From positions 3,038,001 through 3,102,000 of the forward strand of contig NZ_CP054044.1 in NCBI RefSeq assembly GCF_013282745.1: a stretch of 64,000 nucleotides of DNA, read 5' to 3'. Origin of the DNA: Yersinia bercovieri ATCC 43970. GTDB taxonomy: Bacteria > Pseudomonadota > Gammaproteobacteria > Enterobacterales > Enterobacteriaceae. Below the pieces are notes generated by a model. It worked only from the letters and a program-made list of their open reading frames with translations. It was not told where the DNA came from and did not search any database. A program made the position numbers and the translations under genes. This document shows positions 18,604 to 28,379 of this stretch, in pieces (position 1 is the first letter of the stretch; every line of letters begins with the position of its first letter).

Positions 18604-21210
18604 TCAAGGCTGAGTAACGACACACAAGGCATCGAGTTTATAAAGTTGCTGATCGTTGTTGGGGGTGCCTAAATTGTAATCAAGCTGACACCGCTCATCG
18701 GCAGCATCCCCCCATACCAGCATGAGCGTCCCGCTAGGGGATGCCGCCCGTAAGTAGGCTTGGCTGGCCTGTCCGACCATTCCGACTTCATGTTCCTGTT
18801 TACTGTCGTCATGCCCGCTATCAGCGCTGCCGTTGGTGCTATAAATCACAGTACCCATGGGCAGTTGGCTGCCATCAGCGAGCTTGACGTTAATTAACAC
18901 CGGATATCCGCTCAGTGTGCGGAAAGTGACCTTCACCGTAGAGCCGGCATAGGGCGCAATCTGCCGCTCGCCATCTCGCAACTCGGTATTGAAATCCATA
19001 CCATCAGGATCGAGCGTAATGGTGTTGTAGCGATAGGGCGTCAAGGTGGGTACTAAGGCATAGCCAAAGTGGTCAATACGCGCACCTTGCCCATACATCA
19101 CCTTGGCCCCGCTGGCACCTTTGGCCTCGATTAAGGCAAAGGTATCGCTCAGGTATGGCCCCAGTGTGATACCGCCGCTATGGACGGCCGCCGAGCCTCG
19201 CGCACTGGCTGATCCTTGCCAATAGCCGGGGCTGCTGGAGGCGCTGCCGCTCAGGCTGGTCACGGGTAACCGCTTTTGCAAACTGCCGCTAAAGGTGTTC
19301 TCTTTGTTCTGCTCACTGCGGGCAAAATCCATGCTGTAACTGGCTGATTGGTCATCGCCCATCACACCGGATAATGAGGTCTGATAGCTGGCACCGCTGG
19401 CCTGGCTGTTGACCGCGCCGGCTGAAATATAGGGCGCACGTGGGCTACCGCCTAACGGGAATGAGATGGAGATCTGCACCAGGGTTTCGCTGACGCCGAG
19501 AGTATTGGCGCCATTTGCCGCGGGCATACCACTGCCGGGGTCGACAAAGTAAACTTCATTGCTGCCACCCCCGGTTTTTTGTTGTGAAACCGCAAGGTTG
19601 AAGCTGGTATCGCGCCATAGGGTATTGGCATAACCCAACTGCAACTGCGTATCCCGTTTGCGGTCACTCCGGTAATCCTGCGAGGAGGCGGTTAAATACA
19701 GTGAACCGTAACGGTTAAAATTCTGATTAAGCGAAATTTCAGCTCGGCTGCGCTGTTGATAAGAGCCGGAGCTCCAAACTTTGCCCTGAGTGGCGGCCCG
19801 AACGCCTAATACATCGCTCAAATCACGGTAGCCCTCAGTTGAGTAGCGGTAACCGGCCACCGATAGCGTGGTGTTGGTGGCCTCAAAGGTGCGGCTGAAA
19901 GCGGCTCGCGCCATCCAGCCACTCTGTTGCTCATCATCAGGTAAGCTGGCTTTCGAATAGGTGACATCCAGCCCTAAGGCACCAATATAGTGGGTAAAGA
20001 CGCCGCCCAGCATGAGGGCTTGATAACCGGGGGCCAGACGTAAACCGCTGTTTGCCGTAATGGCATTACTGACGCCACGCTGATAGGTCAGCTCACTGAA
20101 GAGTTCATGATTACCCTGATCACGCACCTTCCCAGCGGCAAAACTGTAGCGTGAATAGCCAGGTCGTAATGACTCAGGCACCGAGGAGAAGGGCACCTGA
20201 AAGGTACTCAGGCTGCCATCTGCCTCTTGAATCTCGACGGTCAGGTCACCACCAAAATTGGTGGCCGATAAATCATCAAACTCAAACGGCCCCGGTGAAA
20301 CGGTAGCTTGGTAAATCGAGCGGTTATTCTGATATACCGTCACCTTGGCGTTGGTTCTGGCGATGCCGCGCACCACAGGGGCGTAGCCACGTTGTGATTC
20401 CGGCAGCATGCGGTCATCGGTTGCCAGCGCGATGCCGGTAAACCCCATACTTGAGAAAAACTGACCGGCGCTGAAAGTTTCACCGGCGGTCACTTCACTG
20501 CCAATTGACGGCAGTGCGCGCTGGCTGTACAGCCGGTTAGAGGTCCAGTTCGCCCCTCGGGTCTGGTCATAACGCAAGGAGCCCTGCTGACGAAAACGCC
20601 ACATACCGGCATTGATACCGTTGGTCAGGCTCAAATAACTCGAATCAGTGGCGCGCTTAATGCCATCTTTGTTATAGCCCACGTGATATTGGTTGAAATT
20701 GTAATTACTGAAACCAATAGTCTCGCCTGAGGTGAGATTGCGCGGATCGACATAACCCCGAGGCATTTTCTTAACAAATAGCTGCGGAACCGACAGGTCA
20801 AAACGTAATTTGGCGTAATCAAAATGATAATCGCTGGTAGGAAGAATAGTTTTTAAATCCAGACAGTTATCTTCCAAATTGGCCTGTTTCAGGGCTGACT
20901 CTTCCACACCTGCCTGTAGTAACTGCGCACCTGATAGGCAGGGAACAACGTCATCACCTTTAGTGATAAAGGTCAGTTCAACACGATCGACAAATTTGTT
21001 GTTCATATAGAGATCAACTTGGTATTTGCCTGCCTCATAACTATTTTTTTTATTAAAGCGAGATATAGAACCTAAGCCGAGAGAGGAGCCACGCAATAGC
21101 GCATCCTCAAACACGTATTCATCTTGATGATGCTCATCCGCTGCTGACAGGCTATAACTGACTAACAAGCCCTGTGTTAGCAAGTAGGATAGCCAGGAGC
21201 TATACCTCAC
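18604..21210 (-). CDS. Outer membrane fimbrial usher
   Basis: 868 residues, the FimD/PapC length. A signal peptide ends near LSA (residue 23). The N-terminal domain has FEDALLRGSSLGLGSISRFN. The long beta-barrel region contains SQRGYAPVVRGIARTNAKVTV and YQATVSPGPFEFDDL. A C-terminal domain has a Cys pair (ERCQLDYN and ALCVV). The usher forms the assembly and export pore. The start is GTG 21210, with AGGGA seven bases before it. Confidence 0.95.
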   Translation of the reverse strand: MRYSSWLSYLLTQGLLVSYSLSAADEHHQDEYVFEDALLRGSSLGLGSISRFNKKNSYEAGKYQVDLYMNNKFVDRVELTFITKGDDVVPCLSGAQLLQAGVEESALKQANLEDNCLDLKTILPTSDYHFDYAKLRFDLSVPQLFVKKMPRGYVDPRNLTSGETIGFSNYNFNQYHVGYNKDGIKRATDSSYLSLTNGINAGMWRFRQQGSLRYDQTRGANWTSNRLYSQRALPSIGSEVTAGETFSAGQFFSSMGFTGIALATDDRMLPESQRGYAPVVRGIARTNAKVTVYQNNRSIYQATVSPGPFEFDDLSATNFGGDLTVEIQEADGSLSTFQVPFSSVPESLRPGYSRYSFAAGKVRDQGNHELFSELTYQRGVSNAITANSGLRLAPGYQALMLGGVFTHYIGALGLDVTYSKASLPDDEQQSGWMARAAFSRTFEATNTTLSVAGYRYSTEGYRDLSDVLGVRAATQGKVWSSGSYQQRSRAEISLNQNFNRYGSLYLTASSQDYRSDRKRDTQLQLGYANTLWRDTSFNLAVSQQKTGGGSNEVYFVDPGSGMPAANGANTLGVSETLVQISISFPLGGSPRAPYISAGAVNSQASGASYQTSLSGVMGDDQSASYSMDFARSEQNKENTFSGSLQKRLPVTSLSGSASSSPGYWQGSASARGSAAVHSGGITLGPYLSDTFALIEAKGASGAKVMYGQGARIDHFGYALVPTLTPYRYNTITLDPDGMDFNTELRDGERQIAPYAGSTVKVTFRTLSGYPVLINVKLADGSQLPMGTVIYSTNGSADSGHDDSKQEHEVGMVGQASQAYLRAASPSGTLMLVWGDAADERCQLDYNLGTPNNDQQLYKLDALCVVTQP

Positions 21211-21258
21211 TGGCTATCCCTGCGCCGGAGTCGATTCTGGATTATCATCACAGATAGA

Positions 21259-21990
21259 TTACAGATGATAATTACAGGGGATGTTGGTGCCATAATCGTT
21301 AACCACGTTTAGCGTCAACAATTCACCCTTTTTGCCCTTAACCCCGGCGGGGAAGGCTAAATCAGTGGTTGAATTGGGAGCAAACATTTCGCTCGTAGCA
21401 AACGAAATGGTTTTCCCATCGCTGACCAGTTTGGCATCACGTAGGCTGATATAATAACCCGTTGGGTTATGTATCTTGATTTTATCACCGGCAACGCTAT
21501 CCAGCGTGACTTGGATTTTTTCACCTAAGGTATCGACATTTTCTTTTAGCGCGGCAGGGCGGTAAAAGACTTTCAGTCGATTATTCACGATCAAAACCAG
21601 CTTATTCTCCGACTGGTTATCTGCTTTTAATGCCGGGATCTGCAAAAAATTAAGATAGAACACTGATTCACGATCTTTGGGTAAATTACGCTCAATATAT
21701 GCCAGCCGTATCACTTGTCCGCTTTGAGGCTCCATGCGAAATATCTGTGGTGTCAATGTAAAAGGAACATCACTTTTTGATGGCGAGGACTGATTATTAC
21801 CATCATCCATCCAGAGTTGGACCAGGTTAGGGTAGTCATCTTTATTGCTGAGTTGTAATACTTTCTCCCGCGTGCCTTCAGGATAAATAATACGAGTCCC
21901 TGTCATGACAACACTGGCTTTTGTCCATAAGGGTACGCCGCTGAGCAGCAACAACGAGCAGGCGATAATTTTGTGGGCAGTCAGTGTCAT
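21259..21990 (-). CDS. Periplasmic fimbrial chaperone (first of the operon)
   Basis: 243 residues, PapD family. A signal peptide ends near TKA. The first domain has GTRIIYPEGTREKVLQLSN and ESVFYLNFLQIPA (the chaperone signature region), and NNRLKVFYRPAAL follows. It lies between the major subunit and the usher and should fold and deliver pilins. The C terminus carries a single Cys (NIPCNYHL). Confidence 0.93.
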   Translation of the reverse strand: MTLTAHKIIACSLLLLSGVPLWTKASVVMTGTRIIYPEGTREKVLQLSNKDDYPNLVQLWMDDGNNQSSPSKSDVPFTLTPQIFRMEPQSGQVIRLAYIERNLPKDRESVFYLNFLQIPALKADNQSENKLVLIVNNRLKVFYRPAALKENVDTLGEKIQVTLDSVAGDKIKIHNPTGYYISLRDAKLVSDGKTISFATSEMFAPNSTTDLAFPAGVKGKKGELLTLNVVNDYGTNIPCNYHL

Positions 21991-22080
21991 AGCGCTTACT
22001 TATCCTTGGTTTTTCTGGTTTATTTAGGCTCCGTTACCGGGTGGCCAACATCTTCATGAAACGGACGATTTCACGAATAG

Positions 22081-22611
22081 TCAGGGGTAAGTGATCGCAT
22101 ATTGGGCAGATGCAATGACACTCCCAGCCGTCGCACGACCCTCTTCGGTAATATATTGTGCAGCCAGATCTTGTGATGCGGATGTTGCGCCAGCGACTAG
22201 CGTGATACCGGGGACTTCAACGCTACCGCCAGACATGCGAATCGGTGCGCCATGAGTATCAAGTAGCTGAATTGCAACATTTTGTGCTGTGCCGACATTA
22301 CCCAAGTTACCTGCGCTCGTGACATTCATTCCCTGAAAAACTGAGCTGATTTTGGTGTCTTGAATGGCAATGTTGCAGCCGGTGAGGTTAATCGTGAAAT
22401 TGGTTTTACCCGCAACAGAATTAACTTGATTCAGATTGCTAGTTGAGACTGTGGGTAACAAAACAACCGGGGTGTTAGCTGTGCCATTAATATCAACCAT
22501 GCAAGTCTGTTCGGCCACTTCGCCCTGAAACTTAATTGTGTTATTTGAGGTAGCGGCTAACGCTATACCCGGTAGGGTAAGTAGCATCAACGCCATTAGA
22601 GTTTTTCCCAT
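22081..22611 (-). CDS. Major fimbrial subunit (FimA-type pilin)
   Basis: 176 residues. A signal peptide ends LAA near residue 20. The mature chain has KFQGEVAEQTCMVDINGT, two cysteines (TCMV and GCNI) for the pilin disulphide, and the penultimate-Tyr ending YAITYP used in chaperone recognition. It is first in the operon, consistent with the highest expression. The region upstream (22612-22946) is AT-rich without a clear gene and should hold the promoter. Confidence 0.92.
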   Translation of the reverse strand: MGKTLMALMLLTLPGIALAATSNNTIKFQGEVAEQTCMVDINGTANTPVVLLPTVSTSNLNQVNSVAGKTNFTINLTGCNIAIQDTKISSVFQGMNVTSAGNLGNVGTAQNVAIQLLDTHGAPIRMSGGSVEVPGITLVAGATSASQDLAAQYITEEGRATAGSVIASAQYAITYP

Positions 22612-22946
22612 GAATTCCTACTTAAATTTATGATTAATATTCTGGCAAATAGAGACCTTTTGTATTCAGTGAGTGAGCGATCACTCAGTTGAATAGAATT
22701 AGCCGTTATTTCGTTTTTTCTGTTCAGTTTTTGGGCCGATGCTAGTGTAGGGGGAAATTGAGGTGAGGAGAATGAGATGCGTCCTTGTTTTATATCTGAA
22801 ATTTCCCACAAAATATGTAGGAACAGATCCGGTTAAAAATGGAAGAATAATAAAATCGTTTTATTTTATTATGTTAGGTTGATTTTCTTGCCTGGTGACG
22901 CAATTAGGCTTTTATCCTAAGTAAAAGTAATTTCGAGTTAAATAAG

Positions 22947-22975
22947 AAAACCCGCCACAAGTTCTGACGGGTTTT
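22947..22975 (-). terminator. Intrinsic terminator after the hybrid sensor kinase gene
   Basis: AAAACCCG (22947-22954) pairs with CGGGTTTT (22968-22975). On the minus strand the stem continues into TTTTCTTATTT. It lies about 60 bases past the kinase stop. Confidence 0.8.
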
Positions 22976-23010
22976 AATGGTGACACACCATACACTTCTA
23001 TTTTATCGCG

Positions 23011-23068
23011 TCACTACCTATTTGACTGTGTCACTACTGCCTATTTACTGCATCACTACTACCTATTT
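23011..23068. repeat. Three imperfect 20-22 bp tandem repeats at the kinase 3' end
   Basis: Units beginning TCACTA start at 23011, 23031 and 23053, each followed by CCTATTT after 0-3 variable bases. The sensor kinase stop codon lies in the middle unit, so unit-number or spacing changes would alter the C terminus. Past the stop the frame still encodes a similar peptide (QIGSDA versus KIGSSDA). Confidence 0.7.
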
Positions 23069-26000
23069 TGGAGTATGAAGCCAGTAGCTCAATTAATAAT
23101 TGGTTAGTCTCGGTTAGCAGTGCCAGATATTCGACTCCGTGCGTGATAATTGCCGGCTTATCATGCGTATGCAGCAGCGACTCGAACTTAATACAGCTAT
23201 CTACCAGTGCTTGTGCATCAATTAGCTGTACACCGCCTTTAATCCGGTGCACCAGACTTGCCATCTCTGTGTAAATATCATCGGAAATTGCGTTGCTATC
23301 CGCCGCCAACTGGTGATATCGCTGTGTCAACGCCTCGCTATCCTGCGAATGACTTTCCAGTAGTGATTGCAATAACTGCAACTCCACCTCAGCACTGCCT
23401 CCAGAGAGCGACCTTAATTTATCTTGCGCCGCCGTCACTGGGGATGGCGGTAATTTAGCTGTTTCACTATTTTTTGGGCTAACGGGATTGTCACTTGCGC
23501 TGTGATGACGGTCCGCGCTTATATCACCAATAATCTCTTGGCGAAGGAGCACGGTGCGCAAGGTGTCGATGGTCACCGGTTTGATCATGCAATCATTCAT
23601 CCCTGCATTAGAACAGCGGGCCGTGCTCTCTTCCCGCGCATCTGCGGTACAGCCAATAATGATCATCTCTTTTATTGTTGGGCTACTACGGATATGGGCG
23701 GCCAGTTCGTAGCCATTCATCAATGGCATACTGTAATCGGTGATGACTATGTCAAAACTATAATGCTGCAATATCTGCCAGGCCTCCGCGCCATTTTCTG
23801 CGCTCATCACCTGCTCAATTCCGATAAAAGCTAGCTGCTGTTGCAGTAACTGACGGTTAGCCGGTAAATCATCCACCACTAAAACACGTAGGTTTTTTAA
23901 ATGATTCAGTTGCTTTTCATCAGCATACAAAACAGTCGTATCTTGCGGTATATCATCCTCAGTGGCTATCTCCAGCGGCAAGGTAATAAATAGGCTGGTG
24001 CCTTTACCCAGTTTGCTCTCCAGGATGATTTGCCCGCCCATCTTATGAATCAACTGATGACAGATCCAAAGCCCCAATCCCGAACCACCAAAGCGCGGTG
24101 ATTTACCTTCATTAGCCTGACTAAATGGCTGGAACAGTGTGGCCTGCGCGGCCGACGAGATGCCAATGCCGGTATCGGTAATATCGATATTCATTACGCC
24201 ATGTTGCCCATCCGTCGGCTCCCAAGTGACATCCACCGAGACACCACCTTGCTCGGTAAATTTCAGCGCATTGCCCAACAGATTGCCCATGACTTGCCGC
24301 ACTCGCAGCATATCGACCATCAGCAACGCCGGGATCTGCTCATCCAGCCAGCCAGAGAATCGTAGTCCGCGCTCATCGGCGATCGGTTGATAGATAGTGA
24401 ACATCCGCTCCATCTCCTGGCGGAAATCAACCACCGCCGGGTGAACACTCAGTTGACCGGCCTCAATCTTGGCGGAGTCGATAATGTCATCCAGCAGTAG
24501 CATCAGGGACTGCGCTGTTTTGGATACGGTGACTAAGGTATCTTTTTCGACCGGCTGCTCACTGCGAATTTCCAGCTCTAGCAAACCCATAATGGCGTAC
24601 ATGGGGGTGCGCAGTTCATGACTGATAGTGGCAAGGAAAGTACTTTTGGTGCGGTTGGCGCTTTCGGCTTCGACACGGGCCGCTTCCAATTCACGCTCGA
24701 CCGTTTTCCGTTGGCTGATATCCAGCCAGCCGCCCAGTAAACTGCGCTCAGCATTATCCAGCGGAATAATCCACAGGAAGATATCCCGCAGCTCTTCGTT
24801 AATCTCAAGGGACAAATCCACCATTTGTGGTTTTCTATCCAGCAAGACGAATCGACAATATTTATCTATCTCACGATCGAGCTGACTGGTCATTGGCCAG
24901 TGGGCAGACTCGCTCTTTTGATTGAGCATATCGTTCAGTTTATCCTGGTGTGCGGCAGCAAAGTGGCTGTTATAAACCGCAAGATCCCCATTCTTAGCAC
25001 GGATAAATACGGCGAAGGGTAGGGCATTAATAATGGACTCTTGTTGCAGTAAGCGGGTATGTAACAACATGGCCTGACGGCGCTTGTTAAATACGAGATA
25101 GCAAAGATATAAGCCGAAGACCAATAATAGCCCTGAGCTTATTTTCAGCGCGAGCATCAGTAATTCATTATCTAATGAGTTGTTATCGAAACTCGCAGGG
25201 TTAGGTTTAAATGTGCTCCAATCACTGATCAGATTATCTAGCTCTTCCGGCGGAATAGATTCAATCACTTTATCAATGATGGCTTTTAATTCAGGTAGCC
25301 TCGGGCTGATGCCAAATGCCATCATCAATGGCTCTTCACCGGCGACAGCCACGGTTTTAATATTGGGACTAAAATTCTGCGCTGATAAGTAGTTGGCCGT
25401 CATCATATTTTTGAGGACTGCATCAACTTTACCCTGCTGCAACCACCGCACCAGCGTCATGGTATCGGGGGCTTGAACAAAGGTAATCTTCTGGGCTAAT
25501 AGGGGATTACCAATAATCCCACTGGAAGCACTACCCGCCTGTACGCCTACCCGTTTTCCTGCCAGATCGGCCACATTATTGATATCAATGCGATCTTCAC
25601 GGGTCAAAATACCCCATAGGGATTGGGCAACAGGCGAGGAGTAAAGATTGTGCCCATACATGCCGTTACGTACCGCCACAATCGGCAGCATATCGATTTT
25701 ACCGGCGATAAAATCACGTACCCCTTCACCGCTATCTTTGGTGAAAACCGGTTCAAATTTAAGTCCGGTCCGACGTGAAATAATATCAATGAGGTCAATG
25801 GAGAAACCGGCCATTTCGCCGGTCTGACGATCACGGAAAATCAGGGGGGCCAAATCAAGTGGGGCGACATAACTCACCACCGGGTGTTGCTGAATCCAGC
25901 TAACTTCTTGTTCGGTCAAAAGCAACTTAGCATCAATATTGTAATGATGTTTGCTACCAAACCAACGCTGCTGAATATCACCGGTCGCCCGGGTGGGTAG

Positions 26001-26861
26001 CAGTTCTAGAATCTGATTAATGTAATCAATGAGTTTTTGATTACTTTCCCGCGCCAGAAATGTATAGGGGGCCGGGTGGTAAGGGGCAAAGTTGCGAATT
26101 TGCAACGTCAGCAACTGCAATTGGTCAATCAAATAGTTGGCAGAGGTGGCATTAGAGACAAATACATCAGCATTACCATAGGCAACCGCCAGCAACCCTT
26201 GTAACTGGTTAGGGTAGGCGACGATTTTATCGGCATGATAATTAAATAAAAACTCTGGCGAGAGCGGCTCATTATTGACGATAGCCACTGTTTCCGGGTG
26301 GGTACGTTTGGTTGGGTCCCACTTTTTGCTGCGGACTTCAACATGCCGATTAGTAAAGAATGCATGGGAGGCGATCAACCCCGGCTGAGCGGGCATCGGG
26401 GTTCCGGCCATTAAATCAATCTGACCATTTTCCAGCGCATTTAACACTAATCCGTAGTCGCAATAGCCAATCATCTGGAAGGATAACTGACTGGCATCAC
26501 TGATGATTTGCAGGTAATCGGCGACAATACCTTCAATGGCATTATCATCGCGATTAACCACAAATGGGGTGTTGGCATCAATCACCACGCCCACTTTCAC
26601 CGTGCGTCGACTCGATTGGCGTGTGTCGGTGGAGGGCGTCAGTAATAAATCTTCGCTGTAACTATTGGCGATGCTGTGTATCGACAGGGGTTGCCCGGTG
26701 TCACACCCCTGACGGCCGGTCATCACGGCGGCATGAAGCTGCCCGCTAAGTAACAGCAAGCAAGATAGTAAGATGAGTAAGGAAAACCCACTACGTAAAG
26801 AAGATTCGGCTCGTCGGAAATCAGACCTGGCTGAACTACACCAAATTATGGGTATGCGCAT
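23034..26861 (-). CDS. BvgS/EvgS-type unorthodox hybrid sensor histidine kinase
   Basis: 1275 residues. Order of parts: N-terminal signal/anchor helix (about 20-45), two periplasmic bacterial solute-binding type 3 domains (about 87-300 and 325-550), a membrane helix (about 567-592), a PAS-like segment (605-720), HisKA with His748 in TISHELRTP, HATPase with NALKFTEQGG and DTGIGIS, a receiver domain with Asp near 1042 in ITDYSMP, and a C-terminal Hpt domain with His near 1205 in VHRIKGG. This gives a full His-Asp-His relay to the adjacent regulator. ATG 26861 is chosen over TTG 26876; both overlap the regulator gene. The signal sensed is unknown; BvgS and EvgS respond to such cues as temperature, nicotinate/sulfate or low pH. 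Confidence 0.92.
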   Translation of the reverse strand: MRIPIIWCSSARSDFRRAESSLRSGFSLLILLSCLLLLSGQLHAAVMTGRQGCDTGQPLSIHSIANSYSEDLLLTPSTDTRQSSRRTVKVGVVIDANTPFVVNRDDNAIEGIVADYLQIISDASQLSFQMIGYCDYGLVLNALENGQIDLMAGTPMPAQPGLIASHAFFTNRHVEVRSKKWDPTKRTHPETVAIVNNEPLSPEFLFNYHADKIVAYPNQLQGLLAVAYGNADVFVSNATSANYLIDQLQLLTLQIRNFAPYHPAPYTFLARESNQKLIDYINQILELLPTRATGDIQQRWFGSKHHYNIDAKLLLTEQEVSWIQQHPVVSYVAPLDLAPLIFRDRQTGEMAGFSIDLIDIISRRTGLKFEPVFTKDSGEGVRDFIAGKIDMLPIVAVRNGMYGHNLYSSPVAQSLWGILTREDRIDINNVADLAGKRVGVQAGSASSGIIGNPLLAQKITFVQAPDTMTLVRWLQQGKVDAVLKNMMTANYLSAQNFSPNIKTVAVAGEEPLMMAFGISPRLPELKAIIDKVIESIPPEELDNLISDWSTFKPNPASFDNNSLDNELLMLALKISSGLLLVFGLYLCYLVFNKRRQAMLLHTRLLQQESIINALPFAVFIRAKNGDLAVYNSHFAAAHQDKLNDMLNQKSESAHWPMTSQLDREIDKYCRFVLLDRKPQMVDLSLEINEELRDIFLWIIPLDNAERSLLGGWLDISQRKTVERELEAARVEAESANRTKSTFLATISHELRTPMYAIMGLLELEIRSEQPVEKDTLVTVSKTAQSLMLLLDDIIDSAKIEAGQLSVHPAVVDFRQEMERMFTIYQPIADERGLRFSGWLDEQIPALLMVDMLRVRQVMGNLLGNALKFTEQGGVSVDVTWEPTDGQHGVMNIDITDTGIGISSAAQATLFQPFSQANEGKSPRFGGSGLGLWICHQLIHKMGGQIILESKLGKGTSLFITLPLEIATEDDIPQDTTVLYADEKQLNHLKNLRVLVVDDLPANRQLLQQQLAFIGIEQVMSAENGAEAWQILQHYSFDIVITDYSMPLMNGYELAAHIRSSPTIKEMIIIGCTADAREESTARCSNAGMNDCMIKPVTIDTLRTVLLRQEIIGDISADRHHSASDNPVSPKNSETAKLPPSPVTAAQDKLRSLSGGSAEVELQLLQSLLESHSQDSEALTQRYHQLAADSNAISDDIYTEMASLVHRIKGGVQLIDAQALVDSCIKFESLLHTHDKPAIITHGVEYLALLTETNQLLIELLASYSKIGSSDAVNRQ

Positions 26862-27468
26862 AATCTGCCAGTTCAATTACAGAACTTAACCCTAATTTGG
26901 TCAGGATACGGGTTTTATAGGTACTGACAGTTTTGTTGCTGATAAACATTTCGTCGGCGATTTGCTTATTAGACAAGCCATTCACCAGATAACGTAAAAC
27001 ATTAATTTCTCGCTCAGATAACAAACGCGCCCGATTGACAGGATCATGGCTCGAAGGTTGCCCGGCTAATTGGGTCAAAGCTTCAGATGGGAAGAATGAA
27101 TACCCACGTAATACGTTCTGTGCCGCAAACAGAATTTCGCTAATATCTTTATTTTTGCTGATGAATCCGTTGGCACCAGCCTGTAATGCCCGTACCGCAA
27201 AGACTTGCTCATTTTTGGCGGACAAGAATAATGATTTACCGGTAAATCCACGTTGTTGCAGTTTTTTTAGCAACGAAAAACCATCGAAATTAGGTAATTC
27301 AATATCAATGATAACTAAATCAACAGGACTGTTTTTTAATATTTCTAGTGCTTCGCTACCATCGACAGATTCATAAATTGTTGAAAATTCATTGCTTTGT
27401 GATAGTAATGCCCGAATGGCGACACGTATAGCCGGATGGTCATCAACTATCATCACTGATTTTGTCAT
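26836..27468 (-). CDS. Response regulator, NarL/BvgA/EvgA type
   Basis: 210 residues. The receiver domain has the acidic pair at 9-10 and phospho-acceptor Asp55 in VIIDIELPNFDG. A LuxR-type helix-turn-helix (about 146-205, LSEREINVLRYLVNGLSNKQIADEMFISNKTVSTYKTRI) binds DNA. It is the partner of the overlapping hybrid kinase, in the same order as bvgAS and evgAS. The fimbrial operon downstream is the obvious candidate target, by context only. The long AT-rich upstream region suggests autoregulation. Confidence 0.93.
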   Translation of the reverse strand: MTKSVMIVDDHPAIRVAIRALLSQSNEFSTIYESVDGSEALEILKNSPVDLVIIDIELPNFDGFSLLKKLQQRGFTGKSLFLSAKNEQVFAVRALQAGANGFISKNKDISEILFAAQNVLRGYSFFPSEALTQLAGQPSSHDPVNRARLLSEREINVLRYLVNGLSNKQIADEMFISNKTVSTYKTRILTKLGLSSVIELADYAHTHNLV

Positions 27469-27974
27469 GTTATCTCCATAAACTGTTATATCTTGGGATT
27501 CGCAGGGTTAATTCACTGCCCCTCACTTGCACCGATAGACTCCAAATGATTACCCAAGACGAGATAAACAAGAACCGCTACTGCCGATGCCTAAAGTACT
27601 ATTTCGGTGATTCTAATCTCTAATTATAGATTATCAAGAAAAGATTCTTTCTTATGTATAGGTTACGCAGCTCACTTCAACCCAATGGGCTTATTCAACC
27701 TAGTGATTTGATTATAAACGATTTAGGATTTTTTTTTACTGAAATAAAAATAAATTATTCAGGAAAAAAGATGAGAAATAGTTAATTTATAATTCTAAAT
27801 GTAAATATATACGATTTTTCAGGTTGGGGTGTAGGAAAATTCTATAATCGATTCTGCTTTTTATTCTGGTATAAATATCAGGAGGATAGCTAGCGCTTTG
27901 ATAATGACATCCCCCACAGCATAATTCAATTAATGATATTACATTAGCGACGGTTAGATGGCTAAGCAGGTCAA
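27469..27974. other. Long AT-rich intergenic region upstream of the response regulator
   Basis: No gene is seen. Two inverted repeats, TAATCT/AGATTA (27614-27633) and AAGAAA/TTTCTT (27637-27654), lie 150-190 bases upstream of the regulator start and could be binding sites. The A+T-rich character fits a silenced, horizontally acquired promoter region (inference). Confidence 0.4.
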
Positions 27975-28130
27975 CTACAGTGCGCCCTCCGCGATAGTAT
28001 CTTCTTGCAAGACCCTTGTCAGAAACGCCGCTATTTTGACTTCAATCTGACTATCGATGGTTCTCAATCGCAGTAAGGCAATACCGCATTTGCCCAGAAT
28101 GGCATCTTTCAGCGCGTCGTTGATCAGTTG
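27975..28130 (-). pseudogene. Possible gene remnant (51 open codons with coding-like character)
   Basis: On the minus strand a 51-codon stretch without a start codon runs from a stop at 28131-28133 to the stop at 27975-27977 and reads QLINDALKDAILGKCG, then IALLRLRTIDS. The pattern of an amphipathic helix followed by a LLRLR strand recalls the C-terminal part of DUF2726-type nuclease-like proteins, but I cannot confirm this. Position next to a tRNA-Asn repeat fits a decayed island gene. Confidence 0.3.
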
Positions 28131-28218
28131 CTATGTTTTCGGCCAGTGCCATCAGGGTGAAGCTGCGTCTACATTGATAAGAGAGGGGAAAACAGATGTC
28201 ACAATACAAAAAAGCAAA

Positions 28219-28248
28219 AAGCCCGCTTAAGTTTCCTTAAGCGGGCTT
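28219..28248 (-). terminator. Intrinsic terminator of tRNA-Asn copy 2
   Basis: The same 13-bp stem and 4-base loop as after copies 1 and 3, followed by a T-rich tract on the minus strand. Confidence 0.9.
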
Positions 28249-28256
28249 CTCTAATT

Positions 28257-28332
28257 TGGCTCCTCTGACTGGACTCGAACCAGTGACATACGGATTAACA
28301 GTCCGCCGTTCTACCGACTGAACTACAGAGGA
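28257..28332 (-). tRNA. tRNA-Asn (anticodon GTT), copy 2
   Basis: The 76-base sequence is identical to copy 1, with an encoded CCA. Its own promoter (TTGACA 28374-28379, 17 bp, TATTAT 28351-28356) and terminator make it an independent unit. Confidence 0.97.
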
Positions 28333-28350
28333 ATCGTGTGAACGAGGCGA

Positions 28351-28379
28351 ATAATAGCGGGGTATCTGGGGCATGTCAA
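28351..28379 (-). promoter_or_regulatory. Sigma-70 promoter of tRNA-Asn copy 2
   Basis: TTGACA-17-TATTAT on the minus strand, identical to the promoter of copy 1. Confidence 0.88.

Noticed and set aside
22596..22811. 71-codon minus-strand frame upstream of the first pilin gene
   Set aside because: It overlaps the pilin start region and lies in the AT-rich promoter area; no ribosome binding site or recognisable product.
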